Notes: generated by a model from the letters alone, not told the origin. Positions 1 through 8,747 are shown, counted from the stretch's first letter. The stretch is DNA of 64,000 nucleotides from a virus (IMGVR_UViG_3300017940_000554:1-64000), one strand, 5' to 3'. Made by a program: numbers and translations.

Positions 1-1959
1 AATTAGCGTACCGTTCCATACACCAGATGTAATCGTCCCCACAGAAGTCAAGCTCGAACTAACCACCGTAGAGTTCAGCGTCGTACCCGTCAGAGTTCCC
101 GCAGCCGCCGTCACCGTGCAGTTCGATCCCAAAGTACAGGTTGATCCATTCACCGTCGTAGAAGCATTGGCAAGATCAGTATTTGTCACGAGTCCGGTCG
201 CCGTAAAAGACGAAGTTACCGTTAATCCGGAGACTGAGGGGGATGTTGCCAGCACCACACTGCCACTCCCCGTCGTCGCTAGATCTCCAAGCGTGCCACC
301 GTTGTCATACAAAATATAGCCTGTCGTGCCACTCGATACTGTCGTTGTACCTACCGTGATTCCTGTTGCTGCCGCCGTCACCGTGCAGCTTCCACCTAGT
401 GTGCAGGTCTGCCCATTTACCGTCGTAGAAGCATTGGCAAGATCGGTATTTGTTACAAGGCCAATCGCCGTAAAAGACGAAGTTACCGTTAATCCGGAGA
501 CTGAGGGGGATGTCATCAGCACAACATTTCCTGATCCAGTTGTGCCTAGATTGCCAAGCGTACCGCTGTTATCGTATAAGATATACCCACTCGTGCCACT
601 CGATACTGTGGTTGTGCCAACAGTTATTCCTGTTGCTGTTACCGTGCAGCTTCCGCCCAAAGTACAAGTCTGTCCATTCACCGTTGTCGAAGCATTGGTA
701 AGATCAGAATTTGTTACCAGACCGGTCGCTGTAAAGGACGAAGTTACCATTAATCCGGAGATTGAGGGTGATGTTGCCAGCACCACACTTCCACTCCCCG
801 TCGTTGCCAAATTCCCCAAAATGCCAGCATTGTCATACAGAATGTAGCCTGTTGTGCCATTTGATACTGTGGTTGTGCCTACAGAGATTCCCGTTGCGGC
901 CGCCGTTACCGTGCAGCTTCCACCTAGTGTGCAAGTCTGCCCATTCACCGTCGTTGAATCGTAGGAAAGTGCGGCAATGGGAATGGTTGTACTCGCCGTT
1001 ACTGCGCTACTGCCATTCGCATAAAGATAACCTGTCAAACTTGTGAGGGTCATACCTGGCAAAATTAAATCTCCAGTCAGCGTGCCACCAGACAGCGGCA
1101 GATAATTTCCCACTGTAGCCCCCACAAAAGCATCCGTGGCCACATCCGTAGAAGTATCACCCGTAGTTTGTGTTGTTGCGGTAGTGCCATCAGCCAAGGC
1201 TGTGCTAATGCTCCACACGCCAGCATCAACTTGTGCTACTCCCGTGCTTGCACTGGAGTTGATGCCCGTGCCTCCATATGCCGTATCGCACACAATTCCT
1301 GTAGTGGAACCGCATCCTGAAGAATAACTTGCCCCCGGAAACAATCCAGTTAATGTCACAGGAACAAGATAAATATTCGGGCTTACACCCCCACTGAGTT
1401 TAACGTCATATCCTTTACTGGTTGCTGCATAAAATAGCCAGGAACCATCACTATTGGCCGTAAATGGATTCGTCAATGCCGTACTGCTCTTGTCTGAATA
1501 AATCGTCGCCAGCGCAGGTGTCATCACCGCAGAAACTGTCGCTGTGCCGGAGCATGTCGCCGTACCATTACTCAAAGTCGCCGTCGTTGGGGTCGTCGCA
1601 TAGATGCCACCAGCCGTAATGACAAACGCAGTGTTAGCGGCAATCGTGTTAGTTCCTGTCAATGTAATCGTTGCGGTTCCATCCGTGGTTCCTCCAACAA
1701 ATGTCGCAACGCAAGTTTTACCACTCGTCCCTGTAACCGTTCCGCCACTTGTGTACGTCGCGCTTTTGACGGCGTAATAACCATCCAAATAGACCGTGAC
1801 CGTGCATTGCGGAACAATTCCCTGCAAATCATTTGAAGATTTCAAACCTGAAACAGATGCTTGTGTAGCACCAAGAACGCAATAATTCGTAATTGCGCCA
1901 ACCTGCGCAAAGGCCGAGCCAGAAAATAGAATCAGCAAAATCAGTAATAATTTCTTCAT
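1..1959 (-). CDS. Tail fibre/adhesin-like protein, secreted-type N-terminus (partial, C-terminus off window)
   Basis: The frame is open from an ATG at 1959 to the left edge, so only the N-terminal ~650 residues are visible. The protein starts with a hydrophobic signal-like segment (MKKLLLILLILFSGSAFAQ). The rest is rich in Thr, Ser, Gly and Val and low in charge, as in beta-structured phage fibres. It contains repeated modules with the phrase STTVNGQTCTLGGSCTVTA, encoded by near-identical DNA units of about 265 bp between 115 and 965. It lies 10 nt downstream of another fibre-like gene in the same minus-strand operon. The likely role is host recognition; this is inferred from composition, repeats and position, not from a recognised domain. 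A signal-like N-terminus is unusual for a fibre and could instead mean an exported adhesin. Confidence 0.6.
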   Translation of the reverse strand, partial: MKKLLLILLILFSGSAFAQVGAITNYCVLGATQASVSGLKSSNDLQGIVPQCTVTVYLDGYYAVKSATYTSGGTVTGTSGKTCVATFVGGTTDGTATITLTGTNTIAANTAFVITAGGIYATTPTTATLSNGTATCSGTATVSAVMTPALATIYSDKSSTALTNPFTANSDGSWLFYAATSKGYDVKLSGGVSPNIYLVPVTLTGLFPGASYSSGCGSTTGIVCDTAYGGTGINSSASTGVAQVDAGVWSISTALADGTTATTQTTGDTSTDVATDAFVGATVGNYLPLSGGTLTGDLILPGMTLTSLTGYLYANGSSAVTASTTIPIAALSYDSTTVNGQTCTLGGSCTVTAAATGISVGTTTVSNGTTGYILYDNAGILGNLATTGSGSVVLATSPSISGLMVTSSFTATGLVTNSDLTNASTTVNGQTCTLGGSCTVTATGITVGTTTVSSGTSGYILYDNSGTLGNLGTTGSGNVVLMTSPSVSGLTVTSSFTAIGLVTNTDLANASTTVNGQTCTLGGSCTVTAAATGITVGTTTVSSGTTGYILYDNGGTLGDLATTGSGSVVLATSPSVSGLTVTSSFTATGLVTNTDLANASTTVNGSTCTLGSNCTVTAAAGTLTGTTLNSTVVSSSLTSVGTITSGVWNGTLI
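115..965 (-). repeat. In-gene tandem repeats of the fibre gene (~265-bp period)
   Basis: Near-identical DNA begins at about 115, 381, 642 and 909 on the plus-strand numbering. Each unit encodes the VNGQTCTLGGSCTVTA phrase, then VGTTTVS, GYILYDN, LGNL and LTVTSSFTA phrases. The copies differ by scattered substitutions. Repeats of this type allow length variation by recombination. Confidence 0.75.
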
Positions 1960-1969
1960 CGCAATGCCC

Positions 1970-3208
1970 CTAGATTTTGGTTGTCCAAGTTCCACTGATG
2001 CAAGTCGTAGCATGTCCATCTTGGCTAAAAACCCATACTCCACTCGGCGAACAACTGCCGCTAGGAGCCGTCGCCGGGCCAAAAATAGATTGCGTCGTCG
2101 GATAGATCGCTGATCCGCTTACTGACGGTACGATTGCGCCTGGAGATAGATACGTATAAGCTGTACCGCATGAAATTCCGTTGTTCATAATCGTTCCATC
2201 ACCAATAAAATTTGCAGTGGAACTCGTTGCTCCATCAGCGCAATTAATGTTGGAACCACTTCCTCCATTGGTTAAATTAGTTTCTTCTATAGATAATTTT
2301 CCGCCTGCGCTCATGTTAATGTTAGGCGAGGACAAAGAATTTGTAAGAGTACTATGATTTTTGATGATTACTGTTGATCCACTTCCTTGCGAGGTAATTG
2401 TTCCAGCCAAAGTCACACCGTTGAATGAGACTGTGGCGCTACTTCCAACATCGATAACTACCGCTCCTGTAAAAGTAGTGTCTCTAAATTCTCCGGTACC
2501 TGTTATTGTCAAATTCCCGTTAAGTGATCCTCCATATCTCGACCATGTTGATGAACTGGTAATCGCCCCTGATGTAAACAAATAAAAAACAACTGTTGGA
2601 CAAGATATTGCCAGCGTCCCAGAAACAATTGTGTACGTAGCTTGATTGCCATAAATTTTCAATCCCGTAATGTTAGATGGCAACGTGGGATTTAAATCCG
2701 CATACGTAGTCCATGGCGCAATAATCATTACATAGGGTATTGCTTGGGTCATTGCTGCATAGGCTTGCGAAAAACTGGTATAGGGTTTATCTGGCGATCC
2801 GTCTGGCGTACCTGAATAGGAACTGTTTGAGTTAACAAAAAAAACAGTGCTTGGATTCGTTGTCAAATTGGCAATCGGAACTTCACTGATCGCGCTGATC
2901 GCTGTACTTCCGGAATAGGCTGCAATTTGTCCTGCAGTTCCCGCCGCAATCGTTCCTCCTGAAGCCGTTACAGCTAGATTGCCATTAGCATCACATGCCA
3001 AGGCATACCATTGATTGTTATTAAATCCATAGAGTGCCATACCCGGAGGGTTGGTTGGACTTACCATTCCTGCAGCGCTTGCAACCGGTATCCATCCGGC
3101 GGTAGCATTCAAGCAATACGCACCAGCGGGTATTGTATTACTTGGTTGCCCGAACAAGATTTCTCGCCCGGTAACAAGAAGAAAAAGTAAAAAAAACATT
3201 TTTTTCAT
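1970..3208 (-). CDS. Fibre-like exported protein, predicted beta-helix
   Basis: About 412 aa. I choose the ATG at 3208 because it overlaps the upstream stop (ATGA) and begins a signal-like peptide (MKKMFFLLFLLVTG). An in-frame start further upstream would run deep into the preceding gene. The body is rich in Thr/Ser/Asn/Gly with short repeating strands (residues ~170-370), typical of right-handed beta-helix fibres and pectin-lyase folds. It lies in the tail-fibre operon between a 129-aa protein and the larger repeated fibre. A tail fibre or appendage is the most likely role; no enzymatic motif is visible. Confidence 0.55.
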   Translation of the reverse strand: MKKMFFLLFLLVTGREILFGQPSNTIPAGAYCLNATAGWIPVASAAGMVSPTNPPGMALYGFNNNQWYALACDANGNLAVTASGGTIAAGTAGQIAAYSGSTAISAISEVPIANLTTNPSTVFFVNSNSSYSGTPDGSPDKPYTSFSQAYAAMTQAIPYVMIIAPWTTYADLNPTLPSNITGLKIYGNQATYTIVSGTLAISCPTVVFYLFTSGAITSSSTWSRYGGSLNGNLTITGTGEFRDTTFTGAVVIDVGSSATVSFNGVTLAGTITSQGSGSTVIIKNHSTLTNSLSSPNINMSAGGKLSIEETNLTNGGSGSNINCADGATSSTANFIGDGTIMNNGISCGTAYTYLSPGAIVPSVSGSAIYPTTQSIFGPATAPSGSCSPSGVWVFSQDGHATTCISGTWTTKI

Positions 3209-3594
3209 CGCGTCACCTGCAAAGTTACATTCACTGTATTGCCTAGCGATTTTAGATAACCAGCAACATACTTTGGCCATACATTCGTGGGCATATCCCA
3301 ACGACCGACATAGGCACCGGAAGTCGAATTGTTTGTTACGGTAATACTCCCGAGTTGGACATAATTAACAGCAAAGTCATTGTTCGCGCCCATGATGTCA
3401 ATTTCAAATGCACCAGGATTCCCGGAAAAGATAACTTCGACTGACAATCCCCAGGGATAATACGCACCCAGAACACGGCGCAGTTCATAGGCAACGCTTA
3501 AAGTGCTTGTCGCCACGGTTTCATTTTGCCAGAAATACTTCTGCGTGTTCTCATAAAGCAGTTGCGCTTGTCCTGTTCCTGCATAACTCGGCAT
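3205..3594 (-). CDS. Hypothetical virion-region protein, 129 aa
   Basis: I place the start at the ATG at 3594, six bases after a strong GGGGAG site, rather than at an upstream in-frame codon inside the preceding gene. The gap to the preceding stop is 1-2 nt and the 3' end overlaps the next gene by ATGA, so the genes are translationally coupled. The sequence is mixed alpha/beta (YELRRVLGAYYPWGLSVEVIF, then a beta-rich tail) with no recognised motif. By position it may be a baseplate, neck or fibre-attachment component. Confidence 0.6.
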   Translation of the reverse strand: MPSYAGTGQAQLLYENTQKYFWQNETVATSTLSVAYELRRVLGAYYPWGLSVEVIFSGNPGAFEIDIMGANNDFAVNYVQLGSITVTNNSTSGAYVGRWDMPTNVWPKYVAGYLKSLGNTVNVTLQVTR

Positions 3595-3595
3595 G

Positions 3596-4609
3596 TTAAT
3601 CTCCCCATCCGCCCACGTTGAGTTGCCCCTCCACAGTCGAATACGGTTCGCCAAATGCTGACGGGAACCGCTGCATCTTCGTGAAGTAAAGATCAACCAG
3701 ATTTTTGTCCATATTGCGAATCATCTGTAAACGGTTCACATATTCACCGCGCGCAGCTTGTACCAAAAATTGCCAGTTAGCTCCAGCTCCGCGCTCCATC
3801 TCATCACCCTTCTGCGATTCCTTCCACAGGTAAAGCATTTCGTAAGCACGCAACTTCACCAACTCTTCCGTCAGCGGAAAAGGCAACGTGTCAGAAGGAT
3901 TCGTGAGCGCTGGCCAGTTAACTTCGCAACCAAAGGTATAAGGCAGTTGCGTAATCGGATGCGGCCACAGTTCAAAGAGCATCTGGCCATACGTTGCCGA
4001 ACCAGTGCGTGTATCTGGCCCATAAGGAACTACGTAAAGTGGTTCATCAAAATCGGTGCGTTCCGCATCTTCGTTCGAAAGATCAATCTGCGTCTTGCTC
4101 CACCAATCCAGCTGGTTGTTATTGGTGGTGTCGCGGATGTTGTACCAACGCTTGAATCCTGCCGGTGCGGGATAATAAGCCTGATAGGCCATGTAACCGC
4201 CATTTACCTGCGCAGGTTCCATCCAAGGTCGATCTAGCGTCAACACCGCAGCCGATGGATTGGTCGAATTCAGTGAGACGATATTGTAGAGCGAGTAATA
4301 AGGAACGCGGATCTGATATTGCGTGATGAGCGGTGGGTTTGTGATCGTGGCAATCCAGGCTGCGGAAGCAGTTGCATCGCCCGTTACAGTATTGGTAAAA
4401 GGCGTTACTGTAATTGTGCCAGGACTCAGGAATTCAATCGTAGGGCCACCCAACAAGCCAGGCGTCAGCCATCCATTTGTTTGAAGTTGAAAACTCCAAA
4501 CATTTTCGTTTTGGATCGCTTGCAAGGATTCATTGAGCTTTGTTTTCACAAGGCCAAGGTTGCACCCCGGAATGCCAAGCAGCTCCTGAATCATGTTGGT
4601 GAACGCCAC
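3596..4609 (-). CDS. Putative head-tail adaptor/neck structural protein, 337 aa
   Basis: The start is GTG at 4609 behind GGAG; an ATG two bases upstream is out of frame. The N-terminus is helical (residues 1-40). The middle (50-240) is beta-rich and full of Trp and Tyr. A helical C-terminal third (250-337) contains PLTEELVKLRAYEMLYLWKE. Genes of this size and build between capsid and fibres often encode neck or adaptor proteins of short-tailed phages. That assignment is inference from position; no family was firmly recognised. Confidence 0.5.
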   Translation of the reverse strand: MAFTNMIQELLGIPGCNLGLVKTKLNESLQAIQNENVWSFQLQTNGWLTPGLLGGPTIEFLSPGTITVTPFTNTVTGDATASAAWIATITNPPLITQYQIRVPYYSLYNIVSLNSTNPSAAVLTLDRPWMEPAQVNGGYMAYQAYYPAPAGFKRWYNIRDTTNNNQLDWWSKTQIDLSNEDAERTDFDEPLYVVPYGPDTRTGSATYGQMLFELWPHPITQLPYTFGCEVNWPALTNPSDTLPFPLTEELVKLRAYEMLYLWKESQKGDEMERGAGANWQFLVQAARGEYVNRLQMIRNMDKNLVDLYFTKMQRFPSAFGEPYSTVEGQLNVGGWGD

Positions 4610-4685
4610 ATTCGCTCCTTACCAAAAGCGGCCCCTGCAGATTGCTCCGCAAGAGCCGCTGATGTGCCTTCGGGAGAAGACTCCG

Positions 4686-5027
4686 TTAGAACTGTCCTAC
4701 AAAAGCAGCGATCTGGAAAGTCATTGTTGAAAGATTCCCACTAGCCCGAGCGCCAGTTGACGCAACGTAATAGTAGAGATTCCATGTTTGCCGCGTTCCA
4801 GATCCAGAAGGGCCAACGATTGCATACGTACTGCCATCCGTCGACATCACACCACCACACAATGCATCAATGTAGTAGTTCGGCAGCGCAAGCGTTACCG
4901 AATCAGCGGCACCAGCAACATAGGCTGTTGGTCCCGTGCCAATGCCTACAAACAGCCCGCGCCGTCCAACAAATTCCGGATAGAGCGGACCAGCTCCCGT
5001 GCCTTTTCCAAGTGCTGTGAGAATCAT
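4686..5027 (-). CDS. Hypothetical structural-region protein, 113 aa
   Basis: The ATG at 5027 sits five bases after GGAGGAG; a GTG two codons earlier would overlap that ribosome site and is rejected. The protein is small, Gly/Ala/Tyr-rich and neutral (GTGPTAYVAGAADSVTLALPNYYIDALCGG). It is predicted to be mostly beta strands, as in small decoration or tail-accessory proteins. No homologous family is recognised from the sequence. Confidence 0.55.
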   Translation of the reverse strand: MILTALGKGTGAGPLYPEFVGRRGLFVGIGTGPTAYVAGAADSVTLALPNYYIDALCGGVMSTDGSTYAIVGPSGSGTRQTWNLYYYVASTGARASGNLSTMTFQIAAFVGQF

Positions 5028-5058
5028 GATCACTCCTCCGCGTGTTACCGCGGTTGTC

Positions 5059-5670
5059 TTACTCCTGGAATGCCGGAGCCGTCAGTTGGCAAACAACCAG
5101 AGTTGCTGCTACTGGTGTTTGTACAGCCACACCAACCATTGCGGGCGTTTCAGTCTGTGCGGTGAGATCATCAAGACCCGAACTGGTGATCGTCAAAATG
5201 TCGCCAATTTGGATCGTGCCCGAATTTTGCAGAGGCGTCTTCAAGAGCACAGTTGCATCGCCCAATTCCTGCACAAAACCAAAATTGCCAGGTGTCACGG
5301 TGTTCAAAAAGACAGCTTTGCGCGGTGAATTCAGAGTCAAAGCTTTGTCGTAGCTCGTCACATTGTTGATCGGGCCAGCATAGTTCGAACTCGTCAAACT
5401 CTTGAACATCGCGATTGTGCCAGTAGCCACATTGCCAGGAGTTGCACCCGAGTCAACCTGCACAAAGCGATAGCGCCCAGAAAGCAAGGTACCGACAGAC
5501 GTGTTCGAAAGCGACTTTGCTTCTTCCCCTGTCAGATCGAAATAATCACCGATGTTGAGTCCGCCAGCAGCGAACGGCAGGCCAGTACGAACATCGGTGA
5601 GCGCCGTCGGCGAAGTAAAATTCGCTGAGTTGAGCGACAACCAAGTGGGTAGAATTTGCTGAAGCGGCAT
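5059..5670 (-). CDS. Hypothetical capsid-associated protein, 203 aa (possible decoration protein)
   Basis: ATG at 5670 follows GAAGGAGAAGCAAG, a clear ribosome site. The protein is Thr/Ser/Val-rich and looks like an all-beta fold, with repeated short strands and loops such as LNIGDYFDLTGEEAKSL and IQIGDILTITSSGLDDL. It is the first gene after the major capsid gene, from which a hairpin-rich gap separates it. Head decoration or stabilisation is plausible by position only. Confidence 0.5.
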   Translation of the reverse strand: MPLQQILPTWLSLNSANFTSPTALTDVRTGLPFAAGGLNIGDYFDLTGEEAKSLSNTSVGTLLSGRYRFVQVDSGATPGNVATGTIAMFKSLTSSNYAGPINNVTSYDKALTLNSPRKAVFLNTVTPGNFGFVQELGDATVLLKTPLQNSGTIQIGDILTITSSGLDDLTAQTETPAMVGVAVQTPVAATLVVCQLTAPAFQE

Positions 5671-5709
5671 CTTGCTTCTCCTTCAAGTTGTACTGGCCCT
5701 CGTCGATTT

Positions 5710-5740
5710 CAGGGCGAATCCCTGAAGGCAGTTTCCTGCC
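5710..5740 (-). other. Double hairpin after the capsid gene
   Basis: Two short inverted repeats lie in the gap after the capsid stop: CAGGG/CCCTG with a 5-nt loop and GGCAG/CTGCC with a 4-nt loop. No T-run follows, so this may be an mRNA-stability or attenuation structure rather than a full terminator. Confidence 0.4.
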
Positions 5741-5752
5741 TCCAGGGTGGCG

Positions 5753-6985
5753 TTATGCCGAGAATCCAAATGCGTAATCGTTATGGCGCGGCTGCACGTT
5801 GTAAAGGTTGGTTCCCAACCGCATGAACAGCGCATCGATCGATACGTTGTTCGGCATCGGCGCACGGCGCAGACCAAAGTTCCAACCCTTCTTGTTGGTC
5901 GGTCGGATCTTAAAGCTCTCCGGCTCCAGGAAGTACAGAACTTCCGATGGCTGAATCGTTGTGGTCGAAGGCAATCCAGAGCCAGTCGGCGACGTACTTA
6001 CTGCCACACCGTTCTTGTAGAACTGCGGAGTTGTAAACGAGATGGTTGCCGTGCTCGAACCTACGCCGTCCGCCAAGTTCGTATTACCCGCAGCGCCGTT
6101 GGCCGGTGCCAGTTCAATGTAGTTCTGTGCCTGGGCAGAAGGCGCCAGAGGATCGGCGTAAATATCCACACCGTTAAAGTTCAGGCCATCCCATTTGATG
6201 TCATGCTTCGTGTTTGAAATATCGCGGCGCTGCGCATCCAGAGCCACCGCCACGGCCTTGAAGCCGAACACATTGGTAATGCCCAGTGTCGGATTGCCAC
6301 CGGCTACTTTGCACTGCGACCAAAGCTGCATCAAAGAGGCAAAATCAATCTGGCCAGTACCGCCCGCAGGCGTGCCCAGATAAAGCGGTGTAGTATTCAG
6401 CGCCGTGCCAATGTTGCCATTGCGGGCCTGTCCACCATAGTTGGTGTAGATATTGCCGTAGACGGACGGATCAATACCGTTGTTCAGCGCCTCATCCAGG
6501 CCATTGATCGCCTTGATGCGGTTATCGGTCACCGTGCTTGACGAGGGCTGTCCATGACGGAATGAATCCATCTCCTGCATGGTGTTCATGGTCATCACCA
6601 TGCATTCCATGTAGAGCTGGTACTCGTCCACAATCTTCGACGGACCGGAGTTGATCACACCACCGGTGCCGGAACCGTCATCCATCTCCCAGTCATCCAG
6701 CGGATACCAAGTGGCATACGCCTTCGGCAGGAACTTGATGCCGGTGTTAATCTGCTGACGGGTCACGGTGACAGTCTGGCCGGGATTCACCGCGGCTCCC
6801 TGCGTGCGTCCGTAAAGGATGCCTTCCATCATGCCTGCGCCACCAAGGAATTCATCCCATACACCGGCCCTGCGGAGCTTTGCCTGGAAGGGCGTGTCAA
6901 CAAAAAGATTGTTAAACACGACGTTCTTCCGGACACTTTCCAAGTTCGACGCGTCGATTTCGTTATAGAGCGGATCGGTTGGCAC
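5753..6985 (-). CDS. Major capsid protein, HK97-fold candidate (410 aa)
   Basis: The start is GTG at 6985, six bases after GAAGG. The protein has the length and layout of a phage coat protein. A helical N-terminal arm (LRRAGVWDEFLGGAGMMEG) is followed by a strand region (PGQTVTVTRQQINTGIKFLPKAYATWYPLDDWEMDDG). A spine-like helix region comes next, and the C-terminal strand ends in FGLRRAPMPNNVSIDALFMRLGTNLYNVQPRHN. It lies directly after the scaffold gene and behind one of three repeated 5' leader elements, which fits very high expression. Identification rests on context and general fold features. Confidence 0.7.
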   Translation of the reverse strand: MPTDPLYNEIDASNLESVRKNVVFNNLFVDTPFQAKLRRAGVWDEFLGGAGMMEGILYGRTQGAAVNPGQTVTVTRQQINTGIKFLPKAYATWYPLDDWEMDDGSGTGGVINSGPSKIVDEYQLYMECMVMTMNTMQEMDSFRHGQPSSSTVTDNRIKAINGLDEALNNGIDPSVYGNIYTNYGGQARNGNIGTALNTTPLYLGTPAGGTGQIDFASLMQLWSQCKVAGGNPTLGITNVFGFKAVAVALDAQRRDISNTKHDIKWDGLNFNGVDIYADPLAPSAQAQNYIELAPANGAAGNTNLADGVGSSTATISFTTPQFYKNGVAVSTSPTGSGLPSTTTIQPSEVLYFLEPESFKIRPTNKKGWNFGLRRAPMPNNVSIDALFMRLGTNLYNVQPRHNDYAFGFSA

Positions 6986-6997
6986 TTGTCACCTTCT

Positions 6998-7076
6998 TGG
7001 GATTGAAATAGAAATGGCTCAAGCCATTTCTGGTCTTGAGCCATTGCTGATTCCCAAGAGGGGGGCATGCGTCTCG
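6998..7076 (-). promoter_or_regulatory. Repeated structured 5' leader, copy 1 (upstream of capsid gene)
   Basis: One of three copies of a ~75-nt element. It holds GGCATGC-type sequence, a C-tract/G-tract, and nested inverted repeats built from ATGGCTCAAG and CTTGAGCCAT. In this copy GGCTCAAGCC forms the short inner palindrome. It lies between the capsid start and a weak candidate promoter (TTAACT, then TATCGA with a 14-nt spacer). The transcript would fold just upstream of the capsid ribosome site. Confidence 0.6.
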
Positions 7077-7105
7077 ACGAAACTCGATATGGGCAATTTC
7101 GGAAG

Positions 7106-8101
7106 TTAAGCGACTGCCTGTTCCGAAATTTCATGCTTAATCGCCACCGAAGTTGCTTGGCGGCGTTGCTGCTCGTTCAAATTCAACGGATCGGGCCGTT
7201 CATTGGCTTTTACTGCACGCGCCACATCTGCAAATCGCGATGGCTGTGCAATCCGGACATCTGGATTCGAACCAATCTTTTCAGCCCACTTCCGATCCGT
7301 TTCTTCAATAGCTTTCTGCCGCGCTGTTTCCGCTTCAGCAAGTTTCTGCTCATACGGTGCAGCGGCTTCAGCGCGAATCTTCGCGTCATGCTCTTCCTGC
7401 GTCTTGCGAACCAATTCCTGTTCGCGCGCTTGGAAGTTGAAGCGCTTCTCTGCATAAGCGGCCGGATCAAGCCGCTGAGCTTCGGCTTCTTTCACCAGCT
7501 GAGTCGGCGAAATCGGCAATGGTTCATTGAACAGTCGCTGATACTTCCACTGAATATCGGTCAGTGTGCCAAGCGTGCCGCCCAGTCCATTGCGAATATC
7601 TTCCATCGTAAAAGTAGGACTCCCTGGTGTACTGCCTGGTGCAGCCGCTACATAGCGCCCTTGCTGGTCTCTTGGCTGTACGCCACTTGCTTGAGGCTGA
7701 AATGCAGGAGCTTCAGACGGAATAAATCCAGCCGCTTTCGCACCTTCCAACTGCGTTCTGTAAAAAGCCAGTTCGGCATCCTTCTGCACTTTTTCGTTGC
7801 CCCAGTTATTCAGTGCAGGCGCAATCTCGTTTGCATAGAACTGTTCATTTGAGCGTTTTGCCAGTTCAGCAGCTTCTTTGGCCGCTGCAATCGCTTGGCG
7901 TTCCTGTTCAATTTCTCCCTGCGTCTTTTGAACAGTCTGTCGTTCTTGTTCAGCTTTTGCTACTGCTTCCTGTGCCGCTTGGCGTTCCTGTTCCGCAGTC
8001 GTCAAAACACCAGTAAACGCAGTAATCGCCTTCGCATCAAGCGTTGCAATCTGCTCATCAGTCAAACCGGATTGCTTCAAAATTTCATGAACCGTCGGCA
8101 T
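7106..8101 (-). CDS. Scaffolding protein (331 aa)
   Basis: The N-terminus (VHEILKQSGLTDEQIATLDAKAITAFTGVL) leads into a long Gln/Glu/Ala coiled coil (residues ~35-130) with repeated QERQ and AEQERQ heptads. A low-complexity linker and a second helical segment (residues ~225-275) follow. This is the usual composition of a phage internal scaffold, and the gene sits immediately upstream of the capsid gene. It should act inside the procapsid and leave or be degraded before packaging. Confidence comes from architecture plus position. Confidence 0.75.
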   Translation of the reverse strand: MPTVHEILKQSGLTDEQIATLDAKAITAFTGVLTTAEQERQAAQEAVAKAEQERQTVQKTQGEIEQERQAIAAAKEAAELAKRSNEQFYANEIAPALNNWGNEKVQKDAELAFYRTQLEGAKAAGFIPSEAPAFQPQASGVQPRDQQGRYVAAAPGSTPGSPTFTMEDIRNGLGGTLGTLTDIQWKYQRLFNEPLPISPTQLVKEAEAQRLDPAAYAEKRFNFQAREQELVRKTQEEHDAKIRAEAAAPYEQKLAEAETARQKAIEETDRKWAEKIGSNPDVRIAQPSRFADVARAVKANERPDPLNLNEQQRRQATSVAIKHEISEQAVA

Positions 8102-8122
8102 TTTACATGTTCTCCCGAAGCA

Positions 8123-8437
8123 TTAATATTGCGGTTGCTGTCCCATAGGCGTCGGCTGTGCAGGTGTCACCAAAGCTGTTTGCATCTCTTGAATGCCTTG
8201 CGATACTTTTTCTGCACCTGAAGCCAAACGCGGATCTGCGGCAGCCATCTGTTTGGCTGTCTGAAACCAACGTGCAAGCAGCATTTGCAAAGGATTGGCA
8301 GGAGCCTGCGAAGGTGCACCCTGCTGGGGTGCTGCGCCTTGATCGGGCGGCGGCGCACCCTGAGGCGGTGCTCCACCCTGTGGAGGTGCTGCACCTTGGT
8401 CTTGCTGGTCCGGCATAGGTTGTGGAGTTGTAGCCAT
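8123..8437 (-). CDS. Pro/Gln-rich small virion-region protein (104 aa)
   Basis: The first 50 residues are almost entirely Pro, Gln, Ala and Gly in PPQGGAPPQGAPPPDQG-like runs. The second half is helical (LQMLLARWFQTAKQMAAADPRLASGAEKVSQGIQEMQTAL). ATG at 8437 follows GGGAG. It lies between portal and scaffold genes, so an internal-head or scaffold-accessory role is possible. No family recognised. Confidence 0.55.
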   Translation of the reverse strand: MATTPQPMPDQQDQGAAPPQGGAPPQGAPPPDQGAAPQQGAPSQAPANPLQMLLARWFQTAKQMAAADPRLASGAEKVSQGIQEMQTALVTPAQPTPMGQQPQY

Positions 8438-8455
8438 TGGGTCTCCCTAAGTTAG

Positions 8456-8488
8456 GTTCCCAACGGCAGCATAGCTACCGTTGGGAAC
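8456..8488 (-). terminator. Strong hairpin without T-tract (attenuator or RNA-processing site)
   Basis: A perfect 11-bp inverted repeat, GTTCCCAACGG and CCGTTGGGAAC, is separated by 11 nt. It stands between the 34-aa basic gene and the next structural gene. No T-run follows on either strand, so it may trim or stabilise mRNA rather than end transcription. Confidence 0.5.
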
Positions 8489-8494
8489 AGATAG

Positions 8495-8599
8495 CTACGC
8501 CTTGATGCTGCTCTTCTTGCTGCGGGCCTTGCGATGTCCCTTGCGACCCTTCTTCAGGTGGCTGGTCTTCATTGCGCTAACACGATGACGCTTTGCCAT
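8495..8599 (-). CDS. Tiny highly basic protein, 34 aa
   Basis: ATG at 8599 follows AAGGAGAAACGTC. The product begins MAKRHRVSAMK and ends KARSKKSSIKA, with about half its residues Lys, Arg or His. It lies directly behind leader-element copy 2 and promoter 8710-8738, so it should be strongly expressed with late genes. A nucleic-acid-binding or DNA-condensing head protein is one possibility; that is inference from charge. A second gene of the same type lies at 13776-13889 behind copy 3 and also starts MAK-K/R-RV. Confidence 0.65.
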   Translation of the reverse strand: MAKRHRVSAMKTSHLKKGRKGHRKARSKKSSIKA

Positions 8600-8610
8600 G
8601 ACGTTTCTCC

Positions 8611-8697
8611 TTGGGATTGAAATAGAAATGGCTCAAGAGCCATTTCTGGTCTTGAGCCATTGCTGATTCCCCAAGGAGGGGGGGCATGCCGCTCAGT
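8611..8697 (-). promoter_or_regulatory. Repeated structured 5' leader, copy 2
   Basis: This copy contains AAATGGCTC and GAGCCATTT as a near-perfect palindrome. ATGGCTCAAGA also recurs as TCTTGAGCCAT 11 nt away, so two alternative hairpins can form. A G-tract and GCATGCC mark the upstream end. It lies between promoter 8710-8738 and the 34-aa gene. Confidence 0.65.
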
Positions 8698-8709
8698 GAT
8701 TCTTTTAGA

Positions 8710-8738
8710 GCTATAGGCCGAATCTTTTTTCGAGTCAA
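8710..8738 (-). promoter_or_regulatory. Sigma70-like late promoter
   Basis: On the minus strand TTGACT (8733-8738) is followed by a 17-nt spacer and TATAGC (8710-8715). The spacer shares the phrase GATTCGG with the matching promoter at 14014-14042. Transcription should start just ahead of leader copy 2. Confidence 0.65.
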
Positions 8739-8747
8739 GAGTTATTT

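Noticed and set aside
116-1327. Plus-strand reading frames rich in Val, Thr and Pro opposite the fibre gene
   Set aside because: They are antisense shadows of the repetitive minus-strand fibre gene, with no ribosome site, and their repeats only mirror the fibre repeats.
8611-8690. A conserved leader peptide (MAQDQKW...) encoded by the repeated 5' element
   Set aside because: Copy 2 has a base-number change that shifts the frame after the first seven residues, so RNA structure rather than peptide is conserved.
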